Assembly: GCA_033026295.1 (NCBI GenBank)
Contig: CM065182.1
Span: 15,128,001 to 15,192,000, forward strand
Origin: Channa striata
Taxonomy: Eukaryota > Chordata > Actinopteri > Anabantiformes > Channidae
Reading direction: 5' to 3'
DNA length: 64,000 nt
Below the pieces are notes generated by a model. That model was not told where the DNA came from. It saw only the letters and a list, made by a program, of their open reading frames with translations, and ran no database searches. Shown in pieces: positions 1-11,800 of the stretch. The translations under genes and the position numbers were made by a program. Within the stretch, counting starts at the first letter, position 1. Each line of letters opens with the position of its first letter.

Positions 1-325
1 AGGGAGCTAACAGGTTCACAGGCAGTGGAAACTTAACAACACAGCACAAAAACAATATGGCAGCAGACAGGACACAAAAAACAAGTTATTTCAACATGAT
101 TACAGCAGTACAAACGCGCCGAGCTCAATGCATAGGATTCAATAACTTGTGCACATGCTGACTGGAAAACTATGTGTGTGTGTGAGTCTGTGTTATGATT
201 GTAAGCATAATAATGACATGTTTGCCATGTGGCTTTTCTATGTATTCTTTGTCCCTCTGACCTAAAATATCTATTAATTTTAATACATATCTATGTCTTT
301 TACCATTTTGCAAGCCTGTTATTAT

Positions 326-349
326 ATTATTATTATTATTATTATTATT
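326..349. repeat. (ATT)8 trinucleotide microsatellite
   Basis: Eight perfect ATT units, preceded by an imperfect ATTAT at 321-325. The repeat lies in AT-rich unique DNA. Confidence 0.9.
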
Positions 350-1511
350 CAGCTTCCTCCAAAGTGTTTGTATGACACATCAAAAATAGGCACATTTGTG
401 TATTTCTTTGAAAATGTCCAGAAAGCCCTTTTCTCGCAAACACAAACTGAATTCGAGCTCAGTAAAAGCATTTGCGGGCTGGTATAGGGTGATTATCATA
501 ATGGCCTTGAAGTTATAGAGGGTATAAGTGTTTTGATTTGCTTTGCTGATTATTCCGTGAGACTTGTGCACTAACAATAAAGCAATTTTACCATTACCAT
601 CAGCCACATCAGAGAGTGGCTTAAATATGGAGCAGAGTTTCAAAGACACAGCATTATCCACTGCTTAATGTGCGCTAATCAGCTAAGACCAACCAGCTAT
701 ATCATGTAAAATGCCGTTCTGAGGATTGTAATTACCTACAGAAATGAGCGTAGGAACCAGCAACTCTTTCTTCTCGAAATTATTTTACAATTTGGTCAAT
801 AGATGTATATTCGGTGTTCACCCTAGGAGCTATGCAGAGCAGAGCAACCACCCAGGCCACCCATGTACAGAAAAGATATTAAATCTTGTTTCTCTCAAAA
901 GTGCATTGTTGTAAATGCTGTTCCTGATGATATTGTTTTCATATCTGCCAGGTGTTTTGCTCTCTAAGCTGCTGTCTCTGTCCCTTTTGCCCTTGCTGTG
1001 CCTCTCTGTCCTTGTCTTTTCACTGTATATAAAGTGTGTGTACAGGGTGGCCGTCCACGCCTCTGTGACTAAGTGAGTGGCAGTGACATGCGACAGTTCC
1101 TCTCCTTCTGTGTTTCTGCAGGCGTGTGTGTGTGTGTGTGTGCGACTGAGGAAGACTATGTGTGCATACTACTGGCCTTCTTCTCACTTTTGCTCTCTGT
1201 CTGTGCCTCTTTTTATCTATCTACCAACATTTCAACATTGCCTCTGAAAAAAAAAAAAAAAACTAAAACCATGGAGACAGATAAGAGACGCCCACAAGTC
1301 CTCATTCTTTCACTCTAACGGCACCTTCCTCGTGGTAGCTAGTGTGCCACTGGTGGGTTTGTGTGATCTCTGTCCACGCACGTCTGTGTGCGCGTGGATT
1401 CTCAGTAACTGTCTGAGAGATGGCCACTGGATGACACTGTAGTGAAGAAGACAAATCCAATGAATATGTTATCTGTCAGGAAATACAGCATGTAAGGCTA
1501 TCTCAGCGTCT

Positions 1512-1513
<2 letters not shown>

Positions 1514-1545
<32 letters not shown>
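1514..1545. repeat. (GT)16 microsatellite
   Basis: Sixteen uninterrupted GT units. A shorter (GT)9 lies about 370 bp upstream at 1124-1142. Confidence 0.95.
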
Positions 1546-1548
<3 letters not shown>

Positions 1549-1970
1549 CACACTGTGTTTATGTCAGCGAGAGTCTGGTCTGGTGTCAGCTGGCACACAC
1601 AAGCATGGCATTAGGATTTTCAGATTTAGCTAATCTCAGAGCAGCTATTCTTTCTAGATGCCAGTTCAGCAATACAGCGACAGAGTGGAGCTTCACAGCT
1701 GCAGCCTGAGAGACACTGCATTTTTTTCAAAAAGTGATTTCTCAACGTATGAAAAGTGACATAATGACCATACCGTACACGGCTCGGTGTTTCTGTGTTT
1801 GTTTGACTTTTCTTGCTTTAGGGCAGTGTGGACACTATCCAGTGGACAGCTCCTTGGGTAGCCATCTCATCCGTCTTCGTCAGAGTCATTGTCTCAGACA
1901 GCTGTTTCACAGCCCAACACTCACAGAGCACTCCGCTCACCCACCTGCTCTCCCAGCACGCAAACACCCC

Positions 1971-1994
1971 ACACACACACAAACACACACACAC
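1971..1994. repeat. Interrupted (AC)n microsatellite
   Basis: Two AC runs (1971-1980 and 1983-1994) separated by AA. Reading frames on both strands across this region are artefacts of the repeat. Confidence 0.85.
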
Positions 1995-4040
1995 GCACCA
2001 GTATAGAACAGCTATTTGTTCTACAGTACCAATGCAACAGACCCGCTGAGCCAACAGTCCTGCTGACCTCATACCAACTTTCCCAGAATGTCTGAATACA
2101 ACGCAGAGCCAGTGATTCCTCCACTTTAAAAACACGCTGTATTATGAACCGTCATTGCGCTGATGAAACAAAGACAGCGTAATTTTGATTTAGGTCATAC
2201 AATATGAGTAAATTACAGTAGGAAAAATCTATTTGGAGAGAAAAAAAAAAAAGAGTAGCTTTGCACGTCTTCCTGAATCGTCCGAGACAAGTGAAGTGTA
2301 GTGAAAGAGTAAGCAGGGTATATGACATTTGTTGGATAAAGATTAGCGTGGGTCTTTAAGTGTTGAATAAAGAGATTGAATAAAGAGAGTCGGTGGATTA
2401 AGGCCCAGCAATCAGACGGGCAATGTGAGATTAGCCAACACTTAAAGGTCACATAGCTTTACAGGAAAAAGGGACAATTCCCAGCAGAGAAGAATAATGG
2501 TGAATTCAGCATTGAAAGCACTTTTCTCTCACGGGCAGTTCAGCATTTGTGTCTCATTACAAATACACAAAAACCAATAAATATTATAATCCTTGCGAGG
2601 CTTATGTGTAATGCCATGTTGAGGTAGCGGGACTGGAACAGAGGTGAGTCACTTTTATGTGCTTACCACCGCCACAGTATATAACGAGGCAGTTTTGGCT
2701 GTCTTTAGTACAATTTTATGATTTCAGAAAAGCATGCAGACGCATGGTCTGCAGAATACTGGCAGATTCACTTTTCTCTTTTTAGGTAGAAGATCTGTCT
2801 TGCTCAAACAACTAATGACTACTCTACCAGAGAGACTGCTTGAATTGGTAATATGGACAGCTTACTCTGTCATTTCGTAATGCTGGTCATTTATTTAAAG
2901 AGGATTCCTTCGTCAAGGGAATTCAGTTTGCTAATTATCTAGGATTTTCCTCCATGTGCTGTTTTTTAATAACCGCAATTTTAAGCATCCCTGACAGATG
3001 CCGACAAATTTCTCCTCACGCCTGGCTGCTCAGATTTATTTTGTTGCCATCATTTCGATTTGGGATCTTTTTAATTTTCCAGTCAACAATAATAATTTAC
3101 ATGCATAAGTAAAGATAATGAAAACTTCCCTAAGAAAGCAAACTGACAGAAGTAGTTTTTGAGAATCTGACTTGGTTGATATTTACACAAACATGCCCCA
3201 AGGAACTTACAGTAGATTCAATAATTACAGATAAGCAATTACAGTACTGTCAACACGTGAAATATATTCATAAGTAATATCAGTGATTTCCACCACTGAA
3301 TTCCCTTGTGATGCTTTTTGAACACTACAGATATGAAACTTAAAAAAAAAACAAACATATTATCCCTGCCCCATTCCACACAATGGCATATATACAATAT
3401 GCTGTAAAGAAGTGCAGTCGTAAAAAGCATATCATAGGATGAAACACTAAAACATGCAGGGAAGTACCATGTCAATAACTTCACTCTTTATGGCAGCTGT
3501 TTATGTCAGCAGATATCTGTGTGTACTTTTAGCAAATGCTAAAAAATGTGTATGTAAATGACGCTTGTTTAGAAGTGTCAGGAATGATTAAATAAATATG
3601 AGCATGTGTAATAAATGAAATGTTTTCTAGGAAGTTGTTTCAAATCAACTTTGCTTCATGGAAAAATAATGAATCCTCATCAACATCAGAGACAAAGAGA
3701 AGGACATCTAATGAATTGAGAGTATTACTCCCAAATACAGCTGGGTATGAGTGTCATCACTGTTCACCACTAATAACATCTCAGATAGTTGATTAAACGA
3801 CACACTGTCACTTAATACCAGGCATTCGAGATATTTTAAAACATGTCGAAATGATGAATGGGAGCCTCGTGTCTATATTGGTTAGAGGCAAACGTCCTTT
3901 CTGTGGACCTGTGTCCTTTAGTAGGAAACCCATCTATGACGGCTCTTTGCTTGACTGAGCAAGACATAGTGAATTATTGGGAATTTAAAAAGTAAACCAA
4001 CAAATTCTGATCCTCAATTAAGCAGTTCAAACAAACAGAG

Positions 4041-4617
4041 TGGGGCTGGGCAATACACCAGGAAATTTAATCTAGAATATGTTTTAAGGGTCTGTATGAT
4101 TTAGGAATTGAACTAGGAACTTTTAATTGTTTTTTGTTTTTTTTCAACTCAAGGCAAAACACAATTTAAAAACTAGTAGTTTTCATCTAAACGCTTTTAC
4201 AACACAGAGTGACTCACACTGTGTGTTGTCCCTTAAGGCTCCATCCTAGTGGATATGGCCACAGCTTCTGCATAGACATGGTTTTACTTACCTGATGTGG
4301 CAAGATGCATGTCTGCCAATACGACATCACTAGGGTGACATGACTGATTGACTTTGATTGATTATTTCATCGTCTTCACCTGCTGCGGCCACGGTTCCTC
4401 CGGCTGGTGGTCGGGCAAAGCTCAACGCAGGCAGTTGTCTCCAACGAAATGCTCTTAGCTGACATTACTGCCTTAACTGCAGAGAACTGCTGGCAACGGA
4501 GTTGGAGCGACGGCAGAAGAAGCACTAATCTCAGTTTTGCCATTTAAGCATTTTTTTTCAATGTCCAAAGCAGAATATCAAATGAATCAAATTCCTTCCA
4601 CATACCGTCCATCCCTA
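4041..4617. mobile_element. Possible degenerate non-autonomous DNA transposon (hAT-like), 577 bp
   Basis: Seen: the left edge reads TGGGGCTGGGCAATA. The right edge, reverse-complemented, reads TAGGGATGGACGGTA, matching at 10 of 15 positions. The flanks AAACAGAG (4033-4040) and CAAAAGAG (4618-4625) match at 6 of 8, as an aged 8-bp target duplication would. Known: hAT elements make 8-bp duplications, and ends like TAGGGCTGGGCGATA are common in fish non-autonomous elements. Inference: these are the two ends of one old element. The interior has no transposase reading frame. It is GC-richer at 4375-4510 than its surroundings. Chance pairing of two unrelated ends is possible. Confidence 0.3.
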
Positions 4618-6437
4618 CAAAAGAGCAGATAAACCACATAACCTGCTTCACCACATTAAGTCCCAGTCAGCATGGTGAATCTGGTCGAAACGCCAGGTGA
4701 TGCATGTCCACACTGGTCGGGGTGTTTTCAGGTGAATGTCCGACAAATGTTCTTTTGCATCTTCTGATGGGACCTGCGTGTGGGCAAAACTCTGTACAAC
4801 AAAGTGTGATTTTCCAAGGCCCTGTTTATGGATTCTCTATTGTTTTTTACATCAAAGCTCAGAGTCTCTGCTCCTGCTCAAGCAGCCCAAATAAGCAGAA
4901 GGAGAATGTGTTGCCACAGTCGGGCTTTAGTGTAGCAGTCTCCACTGTGAGGAAACTTCAAGAAAAAAAAAAAAGAGTTATGGGTTAGTGTAATAATGCC
5001 AGTTTTATGTCTGGTACAGGGAGGCATTTATAGGCCCTTTCTTATTAGCTGAACCAGCACAGTATATTTGATTCTCAGTACGCTGTGCTGCAGTAGCGAC
5101 TGGCCAAGCCTATAGAGACTGTCAGAAGATGAAACCTGTGTGAAATGGAATGAAACTGCCTCTGGTAAAATGGACATTCTCACTTCTCTAGTCTCCCATC
5201 TACAGAATCTCCTACCAATGAATTATTCTGTCTCTCATTTTTCCCCCCCAACTATTAAAGTTTTCAACCTTGTCCTGATTTTTTTTTCTGTCTCTCACAT
5301 CTACATGAAAATGATCATACAAATTTCCACATGTAATGTGATGATTTTGACCACTACTGGCAATGCACAGTAAAGCAGTGTTTTGATGAGCGGGTCCCCT
5401 TGTATTGACCTGGTGCTGTAACACGTGCTGTAGGCATGCAGAGAGCTGTAAGGGTGAAGCTCATTTATTGAAATGCAAAGGGACACACCTGCCAGGTTTT
5501 GTGTTCCGCCTGTTACACCAGGCTTTTTTCTTTCTTTCTAAATAGAAATTGTACCGAGTGTTAATTGCTCTACAATAGTTGCAAGGATGGCTCTATTAAT
5601 CAGGCCACCAGCCTAATTCGGGCCTTTTGGATTTAGATATTGACCTCCATCTAGTCAGTCACTATATCTTTTAATATTAAAATGCTAAAATCCTCTAAAT
5701 GTTGTGACATCATGTCTGATGCAGACACGATGCCCTGTCCATCGAGGCAAACTGCAGAAGAGGTAAAATGGACAGAACATACAGTGACTGACAAGCACTA
5801 TGCTCCCGCTAATTACTATGATTATGATGTTATGTACACACTGGAGTACATTCCGTACCCATGTTGAAGAAGTTGACATTTTGAGTAAAGAAATGTATTT
5901 ATTTGTAGATCTTCACTCCTTGATGTTCAGCGGTTTAGTTGTTACGCTGCAACGGTTACAAAGTGGTTAAGACATAATTTTCTTAATGCATGTCGCTATA
6001 ATAAGTGCTGCAAGGAAAGGGTAAAGGCGACAGAGATGCAGGAGATAGAAAGTCGAAAGGAATGCAAAAGAGAGACTTATGCCTCGCAAGGAATACATTT
6101 TTTACCCCAACAACAGATGTTAAAGAGGACAGAGGAGAATATTGCTGAAAATTGGTTGAAGTGCTTCACTTCGAGGAGTACTGAGTATAAATAATTATAC
6201 ATTCTGTACGCCAATGTAAAAAGTATTGAGTATGTACTTAGATGACTATTTAAGGGTGTGAGAAGAGGACATTAAAAGCTTACATACTGAATAGACCATA
6301 TTTTCCACCACCCAGTAACATGATTTTTTTGTGTTTGCTCACTAATGCACTATAATTAGGTGGAGGTACATACATGTATTGCTATGACAGACAAGCTACG
6401 TCTGTGACAAAACCAGATTTTCTTTTTCTGCAGATTG

Positions 6438-6461
6438 ACACACACACACACACACACACAC
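6438..6461. repeat. (AC)12 microsatellite
   Basis: Twelve perfect AC units. They lie 42 bp before a much longer AC array, so the two form a compound locus. Confidence 0.95.
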
Positions 6462-6500
6462 TTCTATGCATGTGCAAACACAACTGCACGCAAGCTAATA

Positions 6501-6503
<3 letters not shown>

Positions 6504-6564
<61 letters not shown>

Positions 6565-6573
6565 TACACACAC
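6504..6573. repeat. (AC)29 microsatellite with variant tail
   Basis: A perfect (AC)29 runs from 6504 to 6561. An AAAT interruption and a short second AC run follow, ending at 6573. Open frames across it encode only Thr/His (plus) or Val/Cys (minus) repeats. Confidence 0.95.
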
Positions 6574-7697
6574 GTCCCTGGTGGATCTAATTGAAGAGAT
6601 TAGATGTTATCCTGTTATATCCCAGCCAATTTCAGCCCATAGCCAAAAGTAATGCCTGAGAATTCAAGGGTTACAGCAACCTCCACACACAGCAAAGCTG
6701 TTCCCTTGGAAACAACAGCAAGATGGTCTATAACAACGTGCCTAATAAACTTCTTTTCTCTCTCTTTATCTTTAACTCTCTTAGTTCTATAAACCTTTTT
6801 TCTGTCTTTTTTAAAGTTTTATTTCTTTATCTTCCTCCTGTTAAAATAGGTCTATTCTGAATACTAGAAATACCATAGTCAAAAAGGATAGAACTTTACC
6901 GCAAAAGGATCCATAGCTAAGACAGAACAAACACAATTTCAAGTTCAATTCCCAGTGGACTCACTCTCATACCTAACATATATTTTCAGACACTTCGGAA
7001 ATTCTGATAGGAACCAAAGCTGACAAGACTGCAGTTTTGCATCTGTACCAAGCATAACCTACGTCTTATGTTCAACAAAGGTGAAGAAAACAAAACAAGC
7101 GGAGGGAAAAAAAAGAAGAAGAAGAGCACTAGAGACACGTATCTCATTCGAGTGGGGTGTGCCATGCTGTGCTCTCTCCGCAGGACCAACATTTAATTAG
7201 AGTCCAAAAATGTGTCCACTGGTAATGATCACCTCATGTTTAACACTAATGACTCCACCGAGGAAAAAACTGTGCGTGTGTATTTCTATTTTTGTGTGCT
7301 GTACATGGCAAGTAGAGCATAGTAGTGCATGCATGGCCTCTGTAGAGTGAGCTAAACCAGTGGAAAGTAGATAAAGGAATTTTAAAAAAGCTCTGGTGAG
7401 AAAAGAAATGTGGGTTCATAACAATATGTGGGTTCTTACTGGAAATTAGATTCAATAATACCATTTGTGTGGATATAAATGAAAGCTTCATTTGGAAGGG
7501 GCATGCAAATATATTTAAACACGCTCCCACTCAGCATTGACCTAAGTGTTATCCCATGTGCCTCACAGCAGGTTAAATTTAATCTGCGCACATAATCTGG
7601 GAAAAAAGGGAACTAAATGACCAATTAGGGTAATGTTTGCACCCTAATGCTCTTATCTGTGTGCTGCAATAACAAAGGTTACAATACCCTTGACACT

Positions 7698-7723
7698 ACA
7701 CACACACACACACACACACACAC
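7698..7723. repeat. (AC)13 microsatellite
   Basis: Thirteen perfect AC units in unique DNA. Confidence 0.95.
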
Positions 7724-8359
7724 CAGCAACACTCACGCTCGCATTGAAGGATTGTGCTTGTTTGCCCAGCAGTTCAGCTTAACCTTCAGCCACCTTATTT
7801 ACTGTTTGCAGCCTGCTTAACATCTCCTTGCACCGTGCCTCCTCTTTTCCCTTCCCCATATATTTCTAAGTTCTACACCGTGTGTTCAGTCAAATTAGAA
7901 GCTTTTTCTTCAGATAAATTTAAAGGCCTTTCTTTCCTATGCAATGTACATAAAACAAATCAGTTTAGAGAAAAAAATACATATTCTCTATGTCAGTAAA
8001 AAAGGTCTACTTTTAGAGATTAAGGATTTTCAACGTACCACAAATTGTCTCTTTTTTAGGAAAAGGCAGAGTAAGGGTTCGGCATGTATCCTGTGGGCAT
8101 GTTTGTTTTCCAGTACGAGACAGAAATGACAAATAAAAGAGCTTTTAAAGATGAGGCAAGTTTTACTGAGGGAAAGCTGCGACTGCATGTAATCTCAGTC
8201 CAACATTAGCGCCGCAGAAGAGAAGCTTCAGTGCAAATTTGGATTGAAAAAACTGTCTCTTGACAGTGTAACAGCCCACTCAGTTCGATTGGATTTAAAA
8301 TTACATTGTGAGAGCAAAATACTAAAAAAGATAAAACAAAAGAACGGTGTAAAGAGCCA

Positions 8360-8421
8360 GGAATTACACACGGGGTTACTGTCAAGGAAGCTATCATGAC
8401 AGCAACCTCATGTGTAATTCC
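8360..8421. other. 62-nt imperfect hairpin, microRNA-precursor-like
   Basis: Seen: 8360-8370 (GGAATTACACA) pairs perfectly with 8411-8421. After one mismatch, 8372-8377 pairs with 8404-8409 (one G-T wobble). After a second mismatch, CTGTCA (8379-8384) pairs perfectly with TGACAG (8397-8402). After a third, 8386-8387 pairs with 8394-8395. The loop is 6 nt (8388-8393). This gives 25 base pairs with three single symmetrical mismatches. Known: animal pre-microRNAs have about this stem length with occasional mismatches. Inference: a microRNA or a small fold-back relic. I do not recognise the arms as a named microRNA. The hairpin is nearly symmetrical, so the strand cannot be assigned. Confidence 0.45.
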
Positions 8422-8423
8422 AG

Positions 8424-8818
8424 TCAGTGTCTCCAAACTTCATGAATCCAGCTTGAGGAGTTATACTGTATAATTTAATGTGAAACTGGTTTAAAAAAAA
8501 CTGATATCAGGACTTAATAAAATCAAGTAAATGTATTGTTTCAGCAACTTCAGAAAAGTGACAATTAGAATAAAGTCACTTTACCTGTATATAGATGTTA
8601 CTATCTATGAGTTTAGCTAAGTAAATATACAGTACATTGAGCTAAGCTATCAGGCTGCTCTGTAATGAGGGCAAAAAGGCATAAAAATCCATCACCGTCA
8701 TGGAAAATTCTATGATTACTATTGATACTGCTCATCAGGAATCTCATTGCCTCGCTGAGAATGATTTGGTCTGTCTGGCAGGGAGCTCCATGTATGTGGC
8801 TGCAGCCTCCTGTTAACT

Positions 8819-8872
<54 letters not shown>

Positions 8873-11800
8873 TGAGAGAGAGAGAGAAATAAAGGAAAAG
8901 TGGGAGGTAACAGGAATGGAAAGTGTTGGTCAGGTTGTCTTATGATTATTATTCATATTTGCTACTGCCTCTCACACCTCAGCCCTCCAAGGTTAGTTGG
9001 AAACATCTTGTGGTCTTCCATAAGAATATCATACAGTAATACAGCATGGCACAGTCCTGGAAAAGCCAAGTGCTTTTGAGAGGTTAAGTGATGGAAGTCA
9101 ATTTAAAGATCAGTCTGTCGATCCAGAACTTTGTGACCAGTATTTTGCAAATGATACAAAATGCATCACCATGTGTATAGTGTACATACACAAAAGCAGA
9201 CGCACCATCCACACACCTTTTAAGAGGCTATAACCACTTTCACCTACGCTGTTTTGCATGAATGTCCCAAGGTTAATTGCTGCAGCATGTGTCAGTTCCA
9301 GACTCATAAACTGTGTCTAATAAATGCTGAGCTGCATCATGTGTATAAAAAAGCAACAGTTAGTTTTAACATTGTGTTCCAAACTGATTTTTTTCATAAT
9401 CACTATATTCGCTCTTTGTTGTACCAACATCACCAATTTCTACAGTCAAAAATGAGATATCAATATCTGAAAACTCACAGCCCAACATATTAACTAGTTT
9501 GCTGCTGTCAGGTCAAAGTTATTCATGTTTATTGCAATAGCAAAGACTATTCTGAAACAAATGTTTGGAAGCATTAAATGAGTCCTTTTTTGGCTCATCA
9601 TAAGGTACTAATGATTTTGTTGCCCTGTAACATTCAGGCCTGGCAATCTGCATACTTAAATATATGCAAAATTGATCCACTCTGCTCTGCCCAGCCATTC
9701 CTCTCTCTGCTCTTTTATGCTCCTCAGTTCAGCCCTTCAGATATTGGCTATTATGCAGGAAAGCTGCAAAACGTATTAATCAAAGAGAAACTGAAAAATT
9801 CCCCTTACAACTTTTCTCTTGTAAAAGTTATTAAAGCAAACAAGGCAGACAGCAGGATAGTAATAGGATTGTTTCATTCGGTTTTTCCGTAGTTTACTAA
9901 CATACTAATGAATTTCCACTTTTCTAAAATGATTTACACGTGCCACAGACTAAAACTGAAACTGATTTTGCCACCTACAAATAAATAGACTGCCCGCTCT
10001 CATCCGCGAGTTGTCAAAAAACGTTGCTTTGTCCAGTCCCTTTAGGTTTCGTGCTGACGCTTACGTACCGTTGTGACGGTGGTCGACATTCAGAGCTTTC
10101 AGTGTAGTCCAGTGGAAACCCCAACGTTTTAATACTTGATGCCTAAAGCATTGACATATGGAGACAAACGCCTCATAGGGAGGTAGATGCAGTGATGGAT
10201 TGCACATTTAGACCCAGGATTGTTAACAGAAGACCAGGGTTTAACTCTAGTGTGAGCTATCGTTTGATTTAGTGATGATTGTTATGAGGTGCACGTGGTT
10301 ACAATAGTGATTACGTATGTGGGTGGCACTGTCATTGTCTGTAATTTAGTTTTTATGTAATTTATCTTATAACGTAAGCTTGGCCTGAAGTTGTTTGTCT
10401 TTCCTAACCATAACCCAGTTTTTGTGTGTATATAAAGTCATTTCCATGACGTCAAATGGTGAGTTATGGAGTGTCCTATAATTACACTAAAAGGGTAAAT
10501 ATGATACTTCAAAAGCTGCACAATTTGACACCTTAGTAAGTGTCCCATCTGACATTGTGCAGTTCTGATAACATACAGCCATTTTGTTATAGATGCACAT
10601 GAAATTTTGTACATGCATGAAATAACATGTAAATGTTGTTCTTGAAAGTGCCATCCTTTACACATTTTTTAGAGATCAAATGTTAAATAAACCCAGCATT
10701 TTTTACAAATGACTTTGTTGGAATTTAGACCAGCTTATATATCTTTAACTGATGTAATCACAGACAAAACACAGTTCATATCATGTTCAAAACAGTATGA
10801 ACAAATTAATTTCCTAATTTGAGCCAACACACAATTTCTAATCCTAAAACATAATCAGGAATTTCATCTAAATCCAAATGCATCATCCCCCAAAATGCTT
10901 CCACTTGCATTAATTACCTAGCAATTAAGTTGCCTATCATCATCTGTCATCTGTCACACAGGGTTGTATTTTTTCCGCCACATTATCATGTAAATTAACG
11001 ACTCTTCAATCAATTAACACACTGATCCTTCTCAGTTAGTGCTTTAGATAATCAGAGATAGTAAGAATTATTAAAAATCACAATACACCAGTGTCGTCTT
11101 TGACAGCGGGGACATTTAAATGTTCTCTCCCAGCTGGATTTTAAACTTTCCTCAATATTATTAAATTTAAATGTCTATTTAAACTATCCATTCAAGTATC
11201 TGCCTGTAATCATTATGTACACACATCTGTGAACCTCATTGTTAGGCAGTCTTAATGAGTGCTTCCCCCTGCACACACTCACTCAGCACAAATACTTTTC
11301 AAACTCCTGACAGACTCCATGCAGTGTCACACTCGGTTACTGTGCAGAGCATATTGAAGAGAAAATACATTTTCCCTGAGGTTTCAACTATGTTTATCTC
11401 TTTTTTTTTCCCTCTTTACCCCTCTACCCCCATCCTCCCTATCTCTATATTTCTTCCTGATGACAGCTTGATTATGCAGAAACTGTAGGAAAGAGGAGAG
11501 GTTGGGAATAAATTGATATTAATAACTGTGATTTGGCTGGCAGCATCTTGCCCGGCTATTTTCACATTTTGTTTATGTATTTGTGACACCAATCAGAAAA
11601 ATGAACACTTGCTGACATTAAGAGAAAGGGGATTCAGGAATAAAATTATGGTTCTGCATGATAATCATGGCTAATTTTTGCAGCAATTCAAAGCTGAACA
11701 ATGATTTTAAATGAATATGTACCACTAGAGGACTGACTTGAATGGTTTCACTGACATGCCACACATGCAGACAGGCATAAGAAGGTAGCCGTTTGAAGGA

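Larger units (their letters stand above)
1..4032. other. Non-coding unique sequence
   Basis: AT-rich DNA with no recognisable gene. Reading frames here are at most 105 codons, lie on both strands, and several run through CA/GT repeats, so I treat them as chance. The stretch holds an (ATT)8 run at 326-349, a (GT)9 at 1124-1142, an A16 run at 1247-1262 and an interrupted CA run at 1971-1994. It also holds a perfect 13-bp tandem pair (TTGAATAAAGAGA) at 2363-2388. No splice-bounded coding segment, tRNA or transposon end stood out. Confidence 0.7.
4626..8340. other. Non-coding sequence with CA arrays
   Basis: No coding region recognised. Frames are under 95 codons and mostly AT-rich noise. A 14-bp AT palindrome (TTTTAATATTAAAA) lies at 5669-5682. 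Three CA arrays (listed separately) sit at 6438, 6504 and 7698. Two pyrimidine-rich patches occur at 6750-6840 and 7800-7860. Confidence 0.65.

Noticed and set aside
1021..1045. TATATAAAG TATA-like word
   Set aside because: No first exon, CpG-rich stretch or other core promoter support; common in AT-rich DNA.
6374..6652. Frames on both strands across the CA arrays, also at 62315-62735 and 56431-56734
   Set aside because: They encode only Thr-His or Val-Cys repeats from the dinucleotide arrays.
10447..10454. Perfect CRE palindrome TGACGTCA
   Set aside because: An 8-bp word is expected about once in 65 kb by chance; no promoter context supports it.
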